From assembly GCF_014192275.1 (NCBI RefSeq), contig NZ_JACHXR010000002.1:406587-456232 (forward strand): a stretch of 49,646 nucleotides of DNA. The letters run 5' to 3'. A program made the translations under genes and the position numbers. Positions 35,938 to 43,296 of the stretch are shown piece by piece; the first letter of the stretch is position 1; every line of letters begins with the position of its first letter. The notes beneath the pieces were generated by a model. It saw only the letters and a program-made list of their open reading frames with translations. It was not told the DNA's origin and did not search any database. Source of the DNA: Halomonas stenophila (GTDB taxonomy: Bacteria; Pseudomonadota; Gammaproteobacteria; Pseudomonadales; Halomonadaceae).

Positions 35938-36177
35938 ATGATGATCGTCGACCTCATCGATGGGGATGACTTCCGCGACCGGCTGGTCGCCCTGGGCATC
36001 CGCATTCCGGAGGGCGCCTGCCCCGAGACCTGTGCGCGCATGGCGCTGCTCAAGCACATGGAGGTCGGGGTGCCGGGCCTGCAGGACCTGGTGCGCGAGC
36101 TGATGACCCACACCGATGTCATGCTGCCGTCGGTGCGCGCGGCGATCGAGCGTTTCCTGCTGCCCGGCCTGCGCTGA
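35938..36177 (+). CDS. fdsD: Formate dehydrogenase delta subunit
   Basis: A small FdsD-type subunit, 79 residues, needed for assembly or stability of the NAD-dependent formate dehydrogenase in other bacteria. Features are LIDGDDFRDRLVALGIRIPE and a C-terminal helix HTDVMLPSVRAAIERFLLPG. The start at 35938 is preferred because GGAGG lies 7 nt upstream; an in-frame ATG at 35923 overlaps that site. It follows fdsA by 29 nt. The assignment rests on size, position and general resemblance. Confidence 0.87.
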   Translation: MMIVDLIDGDDFRDRLVALGIRIPEGACPETCARMALLKHMEVGVPGLQDLVRELMTHTDVMLPSVRAAIERFLLPGLR

Positions 36178-36182
36178 TCTCG

Positions 36183-36210
36183 CGCCCCGCCCGCCGCCGC
36201 GGGCGGGGCG
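36183..36210 (+). terminator. Hairpin after fdsD (terminator-like)
   Basis: CGCCCCGCCCGC (36183-36194) pairs perfectly with GCGGGCGGGGCG (36199-36210) around CGCC, 5 nt after the stop. No T-run follows. Confidence 0.55.
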
Positions 36211-36261
36211 TCTCGGGTGCGGCGTCTTGCCATGGGGCGTCGCGGCGATACCGACACGAAA

Positions 36262-36286
36262 AAGGCCCCGCCATCGGCGGGGCCTT
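36262..36286 (-). terminator. Intrinsic terminator of gbcA
   Basis: AAGGCCCCGCC (36262-36272) pairs with GGCGGGGCCTT (36276-36286) around ATC. On the minus strand the stem runs into TTTTTCG, 25 nt past the gbcA stop. Confidence 0.88.
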
Positions 36287-36310
36287 GTCTGTCAGGGTGG
36301 AGACTCGGTT

Positions 36311-37591
36311 CTAGGTCAGCTGGAGGTTCGGTGCGCTGTGGCCCAGGTTCTCGAGCATGCGCTCGCTGTACCAGCCGACGAAGTCGATCACCCCGAACTC
36401 GTAGGTCTCGGAGTAGGGGCCCGGCTGGTAGGCCTTGGAGTTGATGCCCCGCTGATTCTCCTCGGCCAGGCGCCGGTCCTGGTCGTTGGTGGCGTCCCAC
36501 ACCTTGCGCATCTGCTCGGGGACGTAGTCGACGCCCTCCCCGGCATCCTTGTGCACCAGCCACTTGGTGGTTACCACGGTCTGCTGCGGACCGATCGGCA
36601 TGACCCGGAAGACGATGGCATGATCGCCCATGAAGTGGTTCCAGGAGTTCGGCAGGTGCAGGATGCGCAGCGAACCCAGGTCGGCGCTCTGCAGGTTGCC
36701 CATCAGCTTCTGGCAGGCTCGCTTGCCGTCCATGGTCATCGACTCCGCGCCGTCCAGCAGCGGGGTGCGGGTCAGGCGGTTACGACGGTCGAGGCGCGTG
36801 AGCTTGTAGGGCACGCACTGGGCTTCCCAGTCGGCCTGCTTGCGCGCGACCAGTTCCTTGTAGGCCGGGGTGGCGCGGGGGTCGTCGGTGTCGTCGAACT
36901 CCTGCAGGGAGTTGAGCAGTTCCGGATGAGCGCCGTTGCAGTGGTAGCACTCGCGGTTGTTCTCCAGCACCAGCTTCCAGTTGCACTGCTCGACGATGCT
37001 GGACTCCACGGCGACCTTGAGGTTCTCCATGTCGTAGGGCGCCAGGTAGTGATCCAGCGTCTCGAGGAAGCCGTCGATTTCCGGGGCCTCGTCGGCCAGG
37101 CTGACGAAGATGAAGCCGCCGCTGGTGCGCACGTGGACCGGCTTGAGGCCGTGGGCGGCGAGGTCGAAGTCCTTGCCCATGTCGCTGCCGGCGAACAGCA
37201 GGCGGCCGTCCAGTTCGTAGGTCCACTGGTGGTAGGGGCAGACCAGCTTGGCCACCTTGCCCTTGTCGGTGACGCACAGCCGCGAGCCGCGGTGACGGCA
37301 GACGTTGTGGAAGGCGTGCACTTCACCATTGTTGCCGCGCACGATCACCACCGGGTTGTCGCCGACCTCGAGGGTGATAAAGTTGCCCTTGGCGGGAATC
37401 TCGCAGGTCATGCCGGCGAACAGCCATTCCTTCTCGAAGATCTCCTGCATGTCGAGGGCGAACAGCCGCTCGTCGTTGTAGAAGGGCTGGGGCAGCGAGT
37501 AGTTCTGCGGGCGGTTGGCCAGCATCTCGGCGGTGGCCTCGCGTGCCGGGGCCAGGGGGTCATCCAGGCGGGCAGGTGACAGTGAATCCAT
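36311..37591 (-). CDS. gbcA: Glycine betaine monooxygenase, Rieske oxygenase subunit GbcA
   Basis: Removes the first methyl group of glycine betaine as formaldehyde, giving dimethylglycine, with electrons from GbcB. The 426-residue product has the Rieske [2Fe-2S] ligands Cys98, His100, Cys118 and His121 (CRHRGSRLC and CPYHQW) and mononuclear iron ligands in ENNRECYHCNGAH (His218, His222). The start at 37591 is chosen because GAGGA lies upstream of it; an ATG six codons earlier lacks a site. The N-terminus DPLAPAREATAEML resembles the Pseudomonas protein as I know it. It is divergent from gbcB, sharing a 329-bp regulatory gap. Confidence 0.96.
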   Translation of the reverse strand: MDSLSPARLDDPLAPAREATAEMLANRPQNYSLPQPFYNDERLFALDMQEIFEKEWLFAGMTCEIPAKGNFITLEVGDNPVVIVRGNNGEVHAFHNVCRHRGSRLCVTDKGKVAKLVCPYHQWTYELDGRLLFAGSDMGKDFDLAAHGLKPVHVRTSGGFIFVSLADEAPEIDGFLETLDHYLAPYDMENLKVAVESSIVEQCNWKLVLENNRECYHCNGAHPELLNSLQEFDDTDDPRATPAYKELVARKQADWEAQCVPYKLTRLDRRNRLTRTPLLDGAESMTMDGKRACQKLMGNLQSADLGSLRILHLPNSWNHFMGDHAIVFRVMPIGPQQTVVTTKWLVHKDAGEGVDYVPEQMRKVWDATNDQDRRLAEENQRGINSKAYQPGPYSETYEFGVIDFVGWYSERMLENLGHSAPNLQLT

Positions 37592-37920
37592 GGTGGGACG
37601 CTTCCTCATTACTGGGCTGTTGCGGCAGCCTCGGGATTGTTGACAGGCGAGCCAAGGTCTAGCGGGCCACGCCCCGGTGGGCTCCGCGGCGGTGAGGTGA
37701 GTTTGAAACAGCGTCTAGTGGGGAAGTTGTCTGCTGGCGACGCATCGTGATGCGTCAGCGACGCTAACCACAACGAAAAGTGGGGGGGTTGGACGCGATG
37801 GGCATGCCCATGTCGCAGACAGGCAAGTGGCATGCGGCGGGGGTGCGCAGAATTCGCTCAACGGCAGGCGGAGTCACCGCGGTCGGAGACCTTCATGCAG
37901 CACCCCAGGCGACACTAATC
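37592..37920. promoter_or_regulatory. gbcA/gbcB divergent regulatory region
   Basis: A gap of 329 bp with no gene. It holds an 8-bp perfect inverted repeat GACGCATC-GT-GATGCGTC (37739-37756), a run of seven G (37783-37789), a 14-bp palindrome ATGGGCATGCCCAT (37798-37811) within the candidate GbdR operator, and no convincing sigma-70 hexamers by eye, as expected of activator-dependent promoters. Confidence 0.6.
37791..37816. promoter_or_regulatory. Candidate GbdR operator between gbcA and gbcB
   Basis: GGACGC (37791-37796), N4, GGCATGCC (37801-37808), N2, TGTCGC (37811-37816). Spacing and core are identical to the formate dehydrogenase site at 31235-31260. It ends 104 bp before the gbcB start. 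Confidence 0.55.
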
Positions 37921-39027
37921 ATGACAATGAGCTTCTTGAACCCCGTCACTACCCAGACCTGGACCAACGGTCGTCACCTGGTGCGTTGCGTCAAGGTGAT
38001 CCAGGAGACCTGGGATACCCGTACCTTCTGCTTCATGGCCGAGCAGCCGGTCATGTTCTTCTTCAAGCCGGGTCAGTTCGTGACCCTGGAGCTGGAGATC
38101 GATGGCGAGCAGATCATGCGCTCCTACACCATCTCCAGCTCGCCGTCGGTGCCCTACAGCTTCTCGATCACCGTCAAGCGCATGCCGGGCGGCAGGGTCT
38201 CCAACTGGCTGCACGACAACCTCAAGATCAACGACGAGCTGGCGGTGCACGGCCCGGTGGGCAACTTCAACCTCATGGACTATCCGTCGGAGAAGGTGCT
38301 GATGCTCTCCGGCGGCGTCGGCATCACGCCGCTGATGTCCATGGTGCGCTGGCTGTTCGATACCAACGCCGCCGTGGACGTGGAGTTCATCCACAGCTCC
38401 CGTACGCCGAAGGACGTGATCTACCATCGCGAACTGGAGCACATCTTCTCGCGGATTCCCGAGTTCAAGCTGCATATCGTCTGCGAGCGCAGCGACGAGC
38501 TGGGGGAGGCCTGGTCGGGGTTCCGTGGTTATATCAGCCAGCCGATGCTGGAGCTGATGGCCCCGGACTTCATGGATCGCGAGATCTTCTGCTGTGGCCC
38601 GACGCCCTACATGAAGGCGGTGAAGCAGCTACTCGAGCAGAACGGCTTCGACATGAGCCGCTACCACGAGGAGTCCTTCGGGGAGACCCCGGCCGATGTG
38701 AAGGAGGAGGCTCTGGAGCATGCCGAGCAGGCCGAGGTGGAGGCCGAGGAACTCGACGCCGCCGACCTGATCAGCGTCGAGTTCAGCTCGACCGGCAAGA
38801 GCGCGTACATCAAGCCCGATGAGACCGTGCATGCCGCCGCCGCCAAGCTGGGGCTGCATATCCCCAAGGCCTGCGGCATGGGCATCTGCGGCACCTGCCG
38901 GGTGCAACTGACCTCCGGCGAGGTGGAGATGGACCACAACGGCGGCATCACCGACGAGGACGTCGCCGAGGGCTACATCCTCTCCTGCTGCAGCAAGCCC
39001 AAGGGTGACGTGGTGGTGGATTACTGA
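37921..39027 (+). CDS. gbcB: Glycine betaine monooxygenase reductase subunit GbcB
   Basis: NAD(P)H-dependent reductase that feeds electrons to GbcA. The 368-residue product has an FAD-binding ferredoxin-reductase domain (MRSYTISSSPSVPYSFSITV about residues 66-85, GPVGNF, GGVGITPLMSMV), an NAD domain ending in FCCGPTPYMKAV, then a C-terminal plant-type [2Fe-2S] ferredoxin with Cys318, Cys323, Cys326 and Cys356 or Cys357. The acidic linker (EEALEHAEQAEVEAEELDAA, about residues 262-281) joins the two halves. The ATG at 37921 is the conserved start; ATG 37927 is close behind. Confidence 0.95.
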   Translation: MTMSFLNPVTTQTWTNGRHLVRCVKVIQETWDTRTFCFMAEQPVMFFFKPGQFVTLELEIDGEQIMRSYTISSSPSVPYSFSITVKRMPGGRVSNWLHDNLKINDELAVHGPVGNFNLMDYPSEKVLMLSGGVGITPLMSMVRWLFDTNAAVDVEFIHSSRTPKDVIYHRELEHIFSRIPEFKLHIVCERSDELGEAWSGFRGYISQPMLELMAPDFMDREIFCCGPTPYMKAVKQLLEQNGFDMSRYHEESFGETPADVKEEALEHAEQAEVEAEELDAADLISVEFSSTGKSAYIKPDETVHAAAAKLGLHIPKACGMGICGTCRVQLTSGEVEMDHNGGITDEDVAEGYILSCCSKPKGDVVVDY

Positions 39028-39041
39028 TCGCGCTTCTCGAC

Positions 39042-39066
39042 GAGCCCGCCGCTAGTCGGCGGGCTC
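39042..39066. terminator. Shared hairpin between gbcB and the convergent sugar dehydrogenase gene
   Basis: GAGCCCGCCG (39042-39051) pairs with CGGCGGGCTC (39057-39066). The 5-nt loop contains the stop codon of the convergent gene. No long T-run follows on either side. Confidence 0.55.
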
Positions 39067-40236
39067 GAGCCGGAAGAGCCCGCCGTCGGGCCGGTCGTTG
39101 AGCAGGTAGACGTATCCCTCCGGGCCCTGGCGCACGTCGCGGATGCGCCCGATCTGGCCGTCGAGCAGCACCTCGGCCTTGCGCACCTCATCGCCCTCCA
39201 CGCTCAGGCGGACGAGCCGCTGGCTGCGCAGGCCGCCGGCCAGCAGGTCGCCCCGCCAGCCGGGAAAGTGCCGACTGTCGACATGGGTCAGCCCCGATGG
39301 CGCATAGCGCCCCGCGAACACAAACAGCGGGTCGCGCATGCCTGGGGCGCTGTCGCGGCCGATCGGTTGGTTGGTGGCGTAGTCCCTGCCGAGGGTCACC
39401 TCCGGCCAGCCGTAGTTGACCCCCGCCTCGATGCGGTTGATCTCGTCGCCGGTGCGCGGCCCATGCTCGCTGGCCCAGATGGTGCCGTCGGTCGCCACGG
39501 TCAGGCCCTGGATATTGCGGTTGCCCAGGGTGTAGACCGCATCGGCCACCTGCGGGTCGTCGACGAAGGGGTTGTCGGCGGGGATGCCGCCGGTCTCGGT
39601 CAGGCGAATCACGCTGCCGGCATGGTCGCCGCCGTCCTGGGCGCGCGGCCCCTCGCCACGATCACCGATGGTCAGCAACAGGGTGCCGTCCTGCCGCCAG
39701 GCCAGCCGCCCGCCGTAATGGTGGGAGGGGGACGAGAAGCGCGCCTGGGCGAAGATCTCCTCGGCCTCGCTGAGCCGGGTGCCGGACAGCTGCGCCCGGC
39801 TCACCGCCGTGCCCGTGCCGCCGGGGCCGGACCGCGCATAGCTGAAGTAGAGCCAGTCATGTTCGCCATCGCCGTATTCGGGGTGCAGCGCGAGGTCGAG
39901 CAGCCCGCCCTGGCTCCGGGCCGCCACCCGGGGCACGCCGTCGACGCGGCGGGTATGGCCCTGGCCATCGATCAACACCAGCCGGCCGGGCCGCTCGCTG
40001 ACCAGGAAGCGGCCGTCGGGCAGGCAGGCGACCGACCAGGGGTGCTCGAGGCCCTCGGCCAGGCGCACCAGGCGGACGTCATGGACCGTGCCGTCGATCC
40101 GCTCGGCGATCACCGTGGCGGCCGGGGCATGGCCGCCGGCGACCAGCAGCAGGCCGGCGAGCCACCAGGCGCCGCGATGACGAGGGGGCGTCGGGGTGGC
40201 GTCGGGTCGTGGGCGAAGCGGGGCGGCGGGCATCAT
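39052..40236 (-). CDS. PQQ-dependent sugar dehydrogenase (aldose sugar dehydrogenase-like)
   Basis: A periplasmic beta-propeller quinoprotein of the soluble aldose dehydrogenase (YliI-like) family, 394 residues. A signal sequence (AWWLAGLLLVAGGHAPA) leads to the mature domain. Family landmarks are GLEHPWSVACLPDGRFLVSE, GGLLDLALHPEY, NRNIQGLTVATDGTIWASEH, GPRTGDEINRIEAGVNYGWP and the final GYVYLLNDRPDGGLFRLEP. Start 40236 has AGGGAGA upstream; the open frame continues into the palindromic repeat and is not coding there. PQQ biosynthesis genes are not in the window. No direct link to betaine is evident. Confidence 0.9.
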   Translation of the reverse strand: MMPAAPLRPRPDATPTPPRHRGAWWLAGLLLVAGGHAPAATVIAERIDGTVHDVRLVRLAEGLEHPWSVACLPDGRFLVSERPGRLVLIDGQGHTRRVDGVPRVAARSQGGLLDLALHPEYGDGEHDWLYFSYARSGPGGTGTAVSRAQLSGTRLSEAEEIFAQARFSSPSHHYGGRLAWRQDGTLLLTIGDRGEGPRAQDGGDHAGSVIRLTETGGIPADNPFVDDPQVADAVYTLGNRNIQGLTVATDGTIWASEHGPRTGDEINRIEAGVNYGWPEVTLGRDYATNQPIGRDSAPGMRDPLFVFAGRYAPSGLTHVDSRHFPGWRGDLLAGGLRSQRLVRLSVEGDEVRKAEVLLDGQIGRIRDVRQGPEGYVYLLNDRPDGGLFRLEPAD

Positions 40237-40322
40237 GAGGCGTCTCCCTGTCGCGGCCTGGTCACCGGTCTCGTTCACAATAGCAGTCCGGGCGCGACGT
40301 GGACGGCGAACCGGGCGTCGAT
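40237..40322. other. Short upstream region of the sugar dehydrogenase gene
   Basis: Between the sugar dehydrogenase start and the repeat element. No further element is recognised. Confidence 0.5.
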
Positions 40323-40491
40323 CCAGGGCTATCGCAGTTGAGTCTGACGAGGGAGCGCCGGGGACAAGCCGAAGAGGAGGTCCTACGCCAGGGAAGGCGT
40401 CGGTAGCGTACAGGGAGGTATTCACAGCGCCTCCTCGCAGGCTTGTCGACGGATCAGCCCCGAGAGATACCGCTATCTGCGATAGCCCTGG
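40323..40491. repeat. ERIC-like palindromic repeat element, copy B
   Basis: A 169-bp imperfect palindrome with perfect 15-bp inverted ends (CCAGGGCTATCGCAG at 40323-40337; its reverse complement at 40477-40491). Inner stems are CGGGG/CCCCG, GACAAGCC/GGCTTGTC, GAGGAGG/CCTCCTC and ACGCC/GGCGT. It is homologous to the copy at 27814-27998. No clear direct repeat flanks this copy. It lies between a divergently transcribed gene pair, so it could affect both promoters. Confidence 0.88.
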
Positions 40492-40589
40492 GGGGCGATC
40501 CCGTCGCCGCCCGGGGCTTTGCTTTCCGGCCCGGGCTGCCGGACACTGGTCCCCTACGTCACCGAGCGAGAGTGAAGAGCACCGATCCC

Positions 40590-41630
40590 ATGAGTCATCC
40601 CCACGAGGGCGCGCCGCTGTCCATCGGTTTCGTCCTGTTGCGTCGGTTCACCATGCTGCCCTTCGCGGCCTTCGTCGACTGCCTGCGCCTGGCGGCGGAC
40701 GAGGGCGACCGCAGCCGCCAGTTGCGCTGCCACTGGGTGTTCATGACCAGCGCCGGCCAGGACGCCATCTCCAGCTGCGGGGCGGCCGTCACCCCCTGCA
40801 CGCCCTTCCGCGAGCCGGCGGAGTTCGACTACATCGTGGTCATCGGCGGGGTCCAGGACGAGCATGACGCCGTCGACGAGACGGCGATCGCCTATCTGCG
40901 CCGGACGGCCGATGCGGGCGTGCCCCTCGTGGGGCTCTGCACCGGCGTCTTCGCGCTGATCCAGGCCGGGCTGATGAACGGCCGGCGCTGCTGTGTCAGC
41001 TGGTATCACCATGGCGACCTCACCCGGCGCTTTCCCGATATCGAGCCGGTGGCCGACCGCCTGTTCATCGATGACGGCCACCTGCTGACCTGTGCGGGGG
41101 GCATCGCCTCCGCCGACCTGGCCGCGCACCTGGTGGAGCGCCACCTGGGCAAGGCCTGGGCCATGAAGAGCCTGCATATCATGCTCATCGACGAGGCGCG
41201 GCGCGGCGAGCATCCCCAGCCTCAGCCGGTGGTCTTCGACAAGGTCGAGGACCGGCTGGTGCGTCGCGCCATCGCCATCCTGGAGCAGCACCTCGGCGAG
41301 CCGCTCGGCGTGGATGCCCTCGCCGAGCGGCTCGGCACCTCGCGGCGCAACCTGGAGCGGCGCTTTCGCGAGGCGCTGGGAATCGGTCCCCGCAAGTTCG
41401 CCCGGGACCTGCGCCTGCGCTACGGCCTGTGGCTGCTGCACTATACGGCGAAGAGCATCACCGAGATCGGCGAGCGCTGCGGGTTCGCCGATACCGCCCA
41501 CTTCTCGCGGCACTTCCGCGACGCCTTCGGCGCCACCCCGTCGGCGGTGCGCAAGTCGGCGGGGGAGGGCAATGGCGACGCGGTGGATCCCTTCTTCCTG
41601 CATATCGAGGCTCGGCCCGCGAGCGGCTAG
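40590..41630 (+). CDS. GlxA-family (DJ-1/AraC) transcriptional regulator
   Basis: A 346-residue regulator with an N-terminal DJ-1/PfpI-like domain (GFVLLRRFTMLPFAAFVDCL, VVIGGVQDEHD, GLCTGVFALIQAGLMNGRRC) and a C-terminal AraC DNA-binding domain (LAERLGTSRRNLERRFREAL and ITEIGERCGFADTAHFSRHF). It belongs to the same broad family as GbdR, CdhR and SouR. Because it sits directly before glyA-soxBDAG, a sarcosine- or glycine-responsive role like that of P. aeruginosa SouR is a reasonable inference but not demonstrated. The start at 40590 is chosen to fit the usual N-terminus; the upstream open frame lies in the repeat element. Confidence 0.9.
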   Translation: MSHPHEGAPLSIGFVLLRRFTMLPFAAFVDCLRLAADEGDRSRQLRCHWVFMTSAGQDAISSCGAAVTPCTPFREPAEFDYIVVIGGVQDEHDAVDETAIAYLRRTADAGVPLVGLCTGVFALIQAGLMNGRRCCVSWYHHGDLTRRFPDIEPVADRLFIDDGHLLTCAGGIASADLAAHLVERHLGKAWAMKSLHIMLIDEARRGEHPQPQPVVFDKVEDRLVRRAIAILEQHLGEPLGVDALAERLGTSRRNLERRFREALGIGPRKFARDLRLRYGLWLLHYTAKSITEIGERCGFADTAHFSRHFRDAFGATPSAVRKSAGEGNGDAVDPFFLHIEARPASG

Positions 41631-41656
41631 ACGGCGGGGTGATCAGCGGCATCGGG

Positions 41657-41684
41657 GCCGGCGCCGGGGCGTCGGCTTTTTTTT
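41657..41684 (+). terminator. Intrinsic terminator after the GlxA-family regulator
   Basis: GCCG (41657-41660) and CGGC (41673-41676) close an imperfect GC-rich stem with an inner GCC/GGC, followed by eight T residues (41677-41684). Confidence 0.8.
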
Positions 41685-41754
41685 AGGCGGGTGGCGGGGA
41701 AAATACAAAAGCCACTGATGGTAAAAGTTCTTATTTAACAATAGGTTATTATGG

Positions 41755-41792
41755 GATGTCGCGAACGTTACGTGAAAGATGTCGCAAACGTT
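41755..41792. promoter_or_regulatory. Tandem direct repeats before glyA (PurR-like half-sites)
   Basis: GATGTCGCGAACGTT (41755-41769) and GATGTCGCAAACGTT (41778-41792) differ by one base and are 23 bp apart. The core CGCAAACGTT matches the left part of the PurR consensus known from E. coli, where glyA is a PurR target. An AT-rich stretch (41700-41752, with TATTAT at 41747-41752) lies just upstream and may be the core promoter. Confidence 0.5.
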
Positions 41793-41808
41793 CAATCTTT
41801 ACGGGGCA

Positions 41809-41940
41809 GGATTGGCTATCAATGACAGCCAGGGTGAGAACGCGGCGGCCAGGATCGGCCGGTTGTCTTCCGCGAGGATGTCGGTGTCGTTTCCAGGATA
41901 CCGAGCGTTCCACTTTTTCTTAACGTTGTGAAGCCAATCC
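41809..41940 (+). promoter_or_regulatory. Candidate structured 5' leader of glyA
   Basis: GGATTGGCT (41809-41817) is exactly complementary to AGCCAATCC (41932-41940), enclosing 114 nt that fold into at least two hairpins: CGCGG/CCGCG with inner CGGCC/GGCCG (41841-41874), and CGGTGTC/GATACCG (41882-41903). The closing stem ends 13 nt before the start codon, so it could mask the ribosome-binding site. It fits no riboswitch class I recognise. Confidence 0.45.
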
Positions 41941-41953
41941 CCAGGGTGACGAG

Positions 41954-43252
41954 ATGAACGCCAACAACCTTACAACGATCGATCCCCAGATCGCCGCCGC
42001 CATCGCCGATGAAGTGGCACGCCAGGAAGCCCACATCGAGCTGATCGCCTCGGAAAACTATGCGAGCCCACAGGTCATGGAAGCCCAGGGGAGCCAGCTG
42101 ACCAACAAGTATGCCGAGGGTTACCCCGGCAAGCGCTACTATGGTGGCTGCGAGCATGTCGACGTGGTCGAGCGCCTGGCCATCGAGCGCGCCTGCGCGC
42201 TGTTCGGTGCCGATTACGCCAATGTCCAGCCCCATTCCGGCGCCCAGGCCAATGCCGCGGCCTTCATGGCCATGGTCTCGCCCGGCGACACCGTGCTGGG
42301 CATGAGCCTGGCCCACGGCGGCCACCTGACCCACGGGGCGGCGCCGAACTTCTCCGGCAAGTACTACCATGCCGTCCAGTATGGCCTGAACCCGGACACC
42401 GGCGAGATCGACTACGACGAGGTCGAGCGCCTGGCCCACGAGCACCAGCCCAAGCTGATCATCGCCGGCTTCTCGGCCTATTCCCGGGTCATCAACTGGC
42501 GTCGCTTCCGCGATATCGCCGATGCCGTGGGTGCCTGGCTGATGGTCGACATGGCCCATGTCGCCGGCCTGGTCGCCGCCGGCCACTACCCGAGCCCGCT
42601 GCCCCACGCCCATGTGGTCACCACCACCACCCACAAGACGCTGCGCGGTCCCCGCGGCGGCCTGATCCTCTCCGCCAGCGGCGACGAGACGCTCTACAAG
42701 AAGCTCAACGGTGCGGTCTTCCCGGGCCAGCAGGGCGGCCCGCTGATGCACGCCATCGCCGCCAAGGCGGTGGCCTTCCGCGAGGCCATGAGCCAGGATT
42801 TCGTGCGCTACCAGGCCCAGGTCATCGACAACGCCCGGGCCATGGCCAACGTCTTCGTCGAGCGCGGCTTCGACGTGGTCTCCGGCGGCACCGACGACCA
42901 CCTCTTCCTGGTCTCGCTGATCAAGCAGGGCGTGACCGGCAAGGCTGCCGATGCCGCCCTGGGCCGGGCCCATATCACCGTCAACAAGAACGCCGTGCCC
43001 AACGATCCCCAGAGCCCCTTCGTGACCTCGGGCCTGCGCATCGGCACCCCGGCGGTGACCACCCGCGGCTTCGGCCAGGCCGACTGCGAGGCCCTGGCCG
43101 GCTGGATCTGTGACATCCTCGACACCCTGGCCGCCGAGGCCGACACTACCGAGGTCGAGTCCGAGGTGCGTGGCAAGGTCGCCGAGCTGTGCGACCGTCA
43201 CCCCGTCTATGCCAAGGCCGCCGCCGAGCAGTCCGGCACTGCCACCGCGTGA
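41954..43252 (+). CDS. glyA: Serine hydroxymethyltransferase
   Basis: Interconverts glycine plus methylene-tetrahydrofolate with serine, using PLP. The 432-residue product has the family N-terminus ([20 protein letters not shown]) and the PLP lysine Lys228 in [14 protein letters not shown] (Lys229 in E. coli). It leads the glyA-soxBDAG-purU cluster, so it is probably the betaine-linked isozyme that converts the glycine and one-carbon unit produced by sarcosine oxidase to serine. Its gap of 320 bp contains tandem repeats and a folded leader. The coding start has AACAACC just after the ATG. Confidence 0.96.
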   Translation: MNANNLTTIDPQIAAAIADEVARQEAHIELIASENYASPQVMEAQGSQLTNKYAEGYPGKRYYGGCEHVDVVERLAIERACALFGADYANVQPHSGAQANAAAFMAMVSPGDTVLGMSLAHGGHLTHGAAPNFSGKYYHAVQYGLNPDTGEIDYDEVERLAHEHQPKLIIAGFSAYSRVINWRRFRDIADAVGAWLMVDMAHVAGLVAAGHYPSPLPHAHVVTTTTHKTLRGPRGGLILSASGDETLYKKLNGAVFPGQQGGPLMHAIAAKAVAFREAMSQDFVRYQAQVIDNARAMANVFVERGFDVVSGGTDDHLFLVSLIKQGVTGKAADAALGRAHITVNKNAVPNDPQSPFVTSGLRIGTPAVTTRGFGQADCEALAGWICDILDTLAAEADTTEVESEVRGKVAELCDRHPVYAKAAAEQSGTATA

Positions 43253-43259
43253 GCTCGCT

Positions 43260-43278
43260 CCCGCCGGACCCCGGCGGG
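43260..43278 (+). other. Intercistronic hairpin between glyA and soxB
   Basis: CCCGCCGG (43260-43267) pairs with CCGGCGGG (43271-43278) around ACC, with no T-tract. Likely a processing or stability element within one transcript. Confidence 0.55.
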
Positions 43279-43296
43279 ACCCTCGAGGAGATTTCT

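Noticed and set aside
37828..37850. A sigma-54-like TGGCAT...GTGCGC before gbcB
   Set aside because: The GG/GC spacing does not fit the -24/-12 rule and no sigma-54 activator is nearby.
40323..40491. Target-site duplication at repeat copy B
   Set aside because: The flanks (GGGCGTCGAT and GGGGCGATCC) do not form a convincing direct repeat, so the insertion signature is claimed only for copy A.
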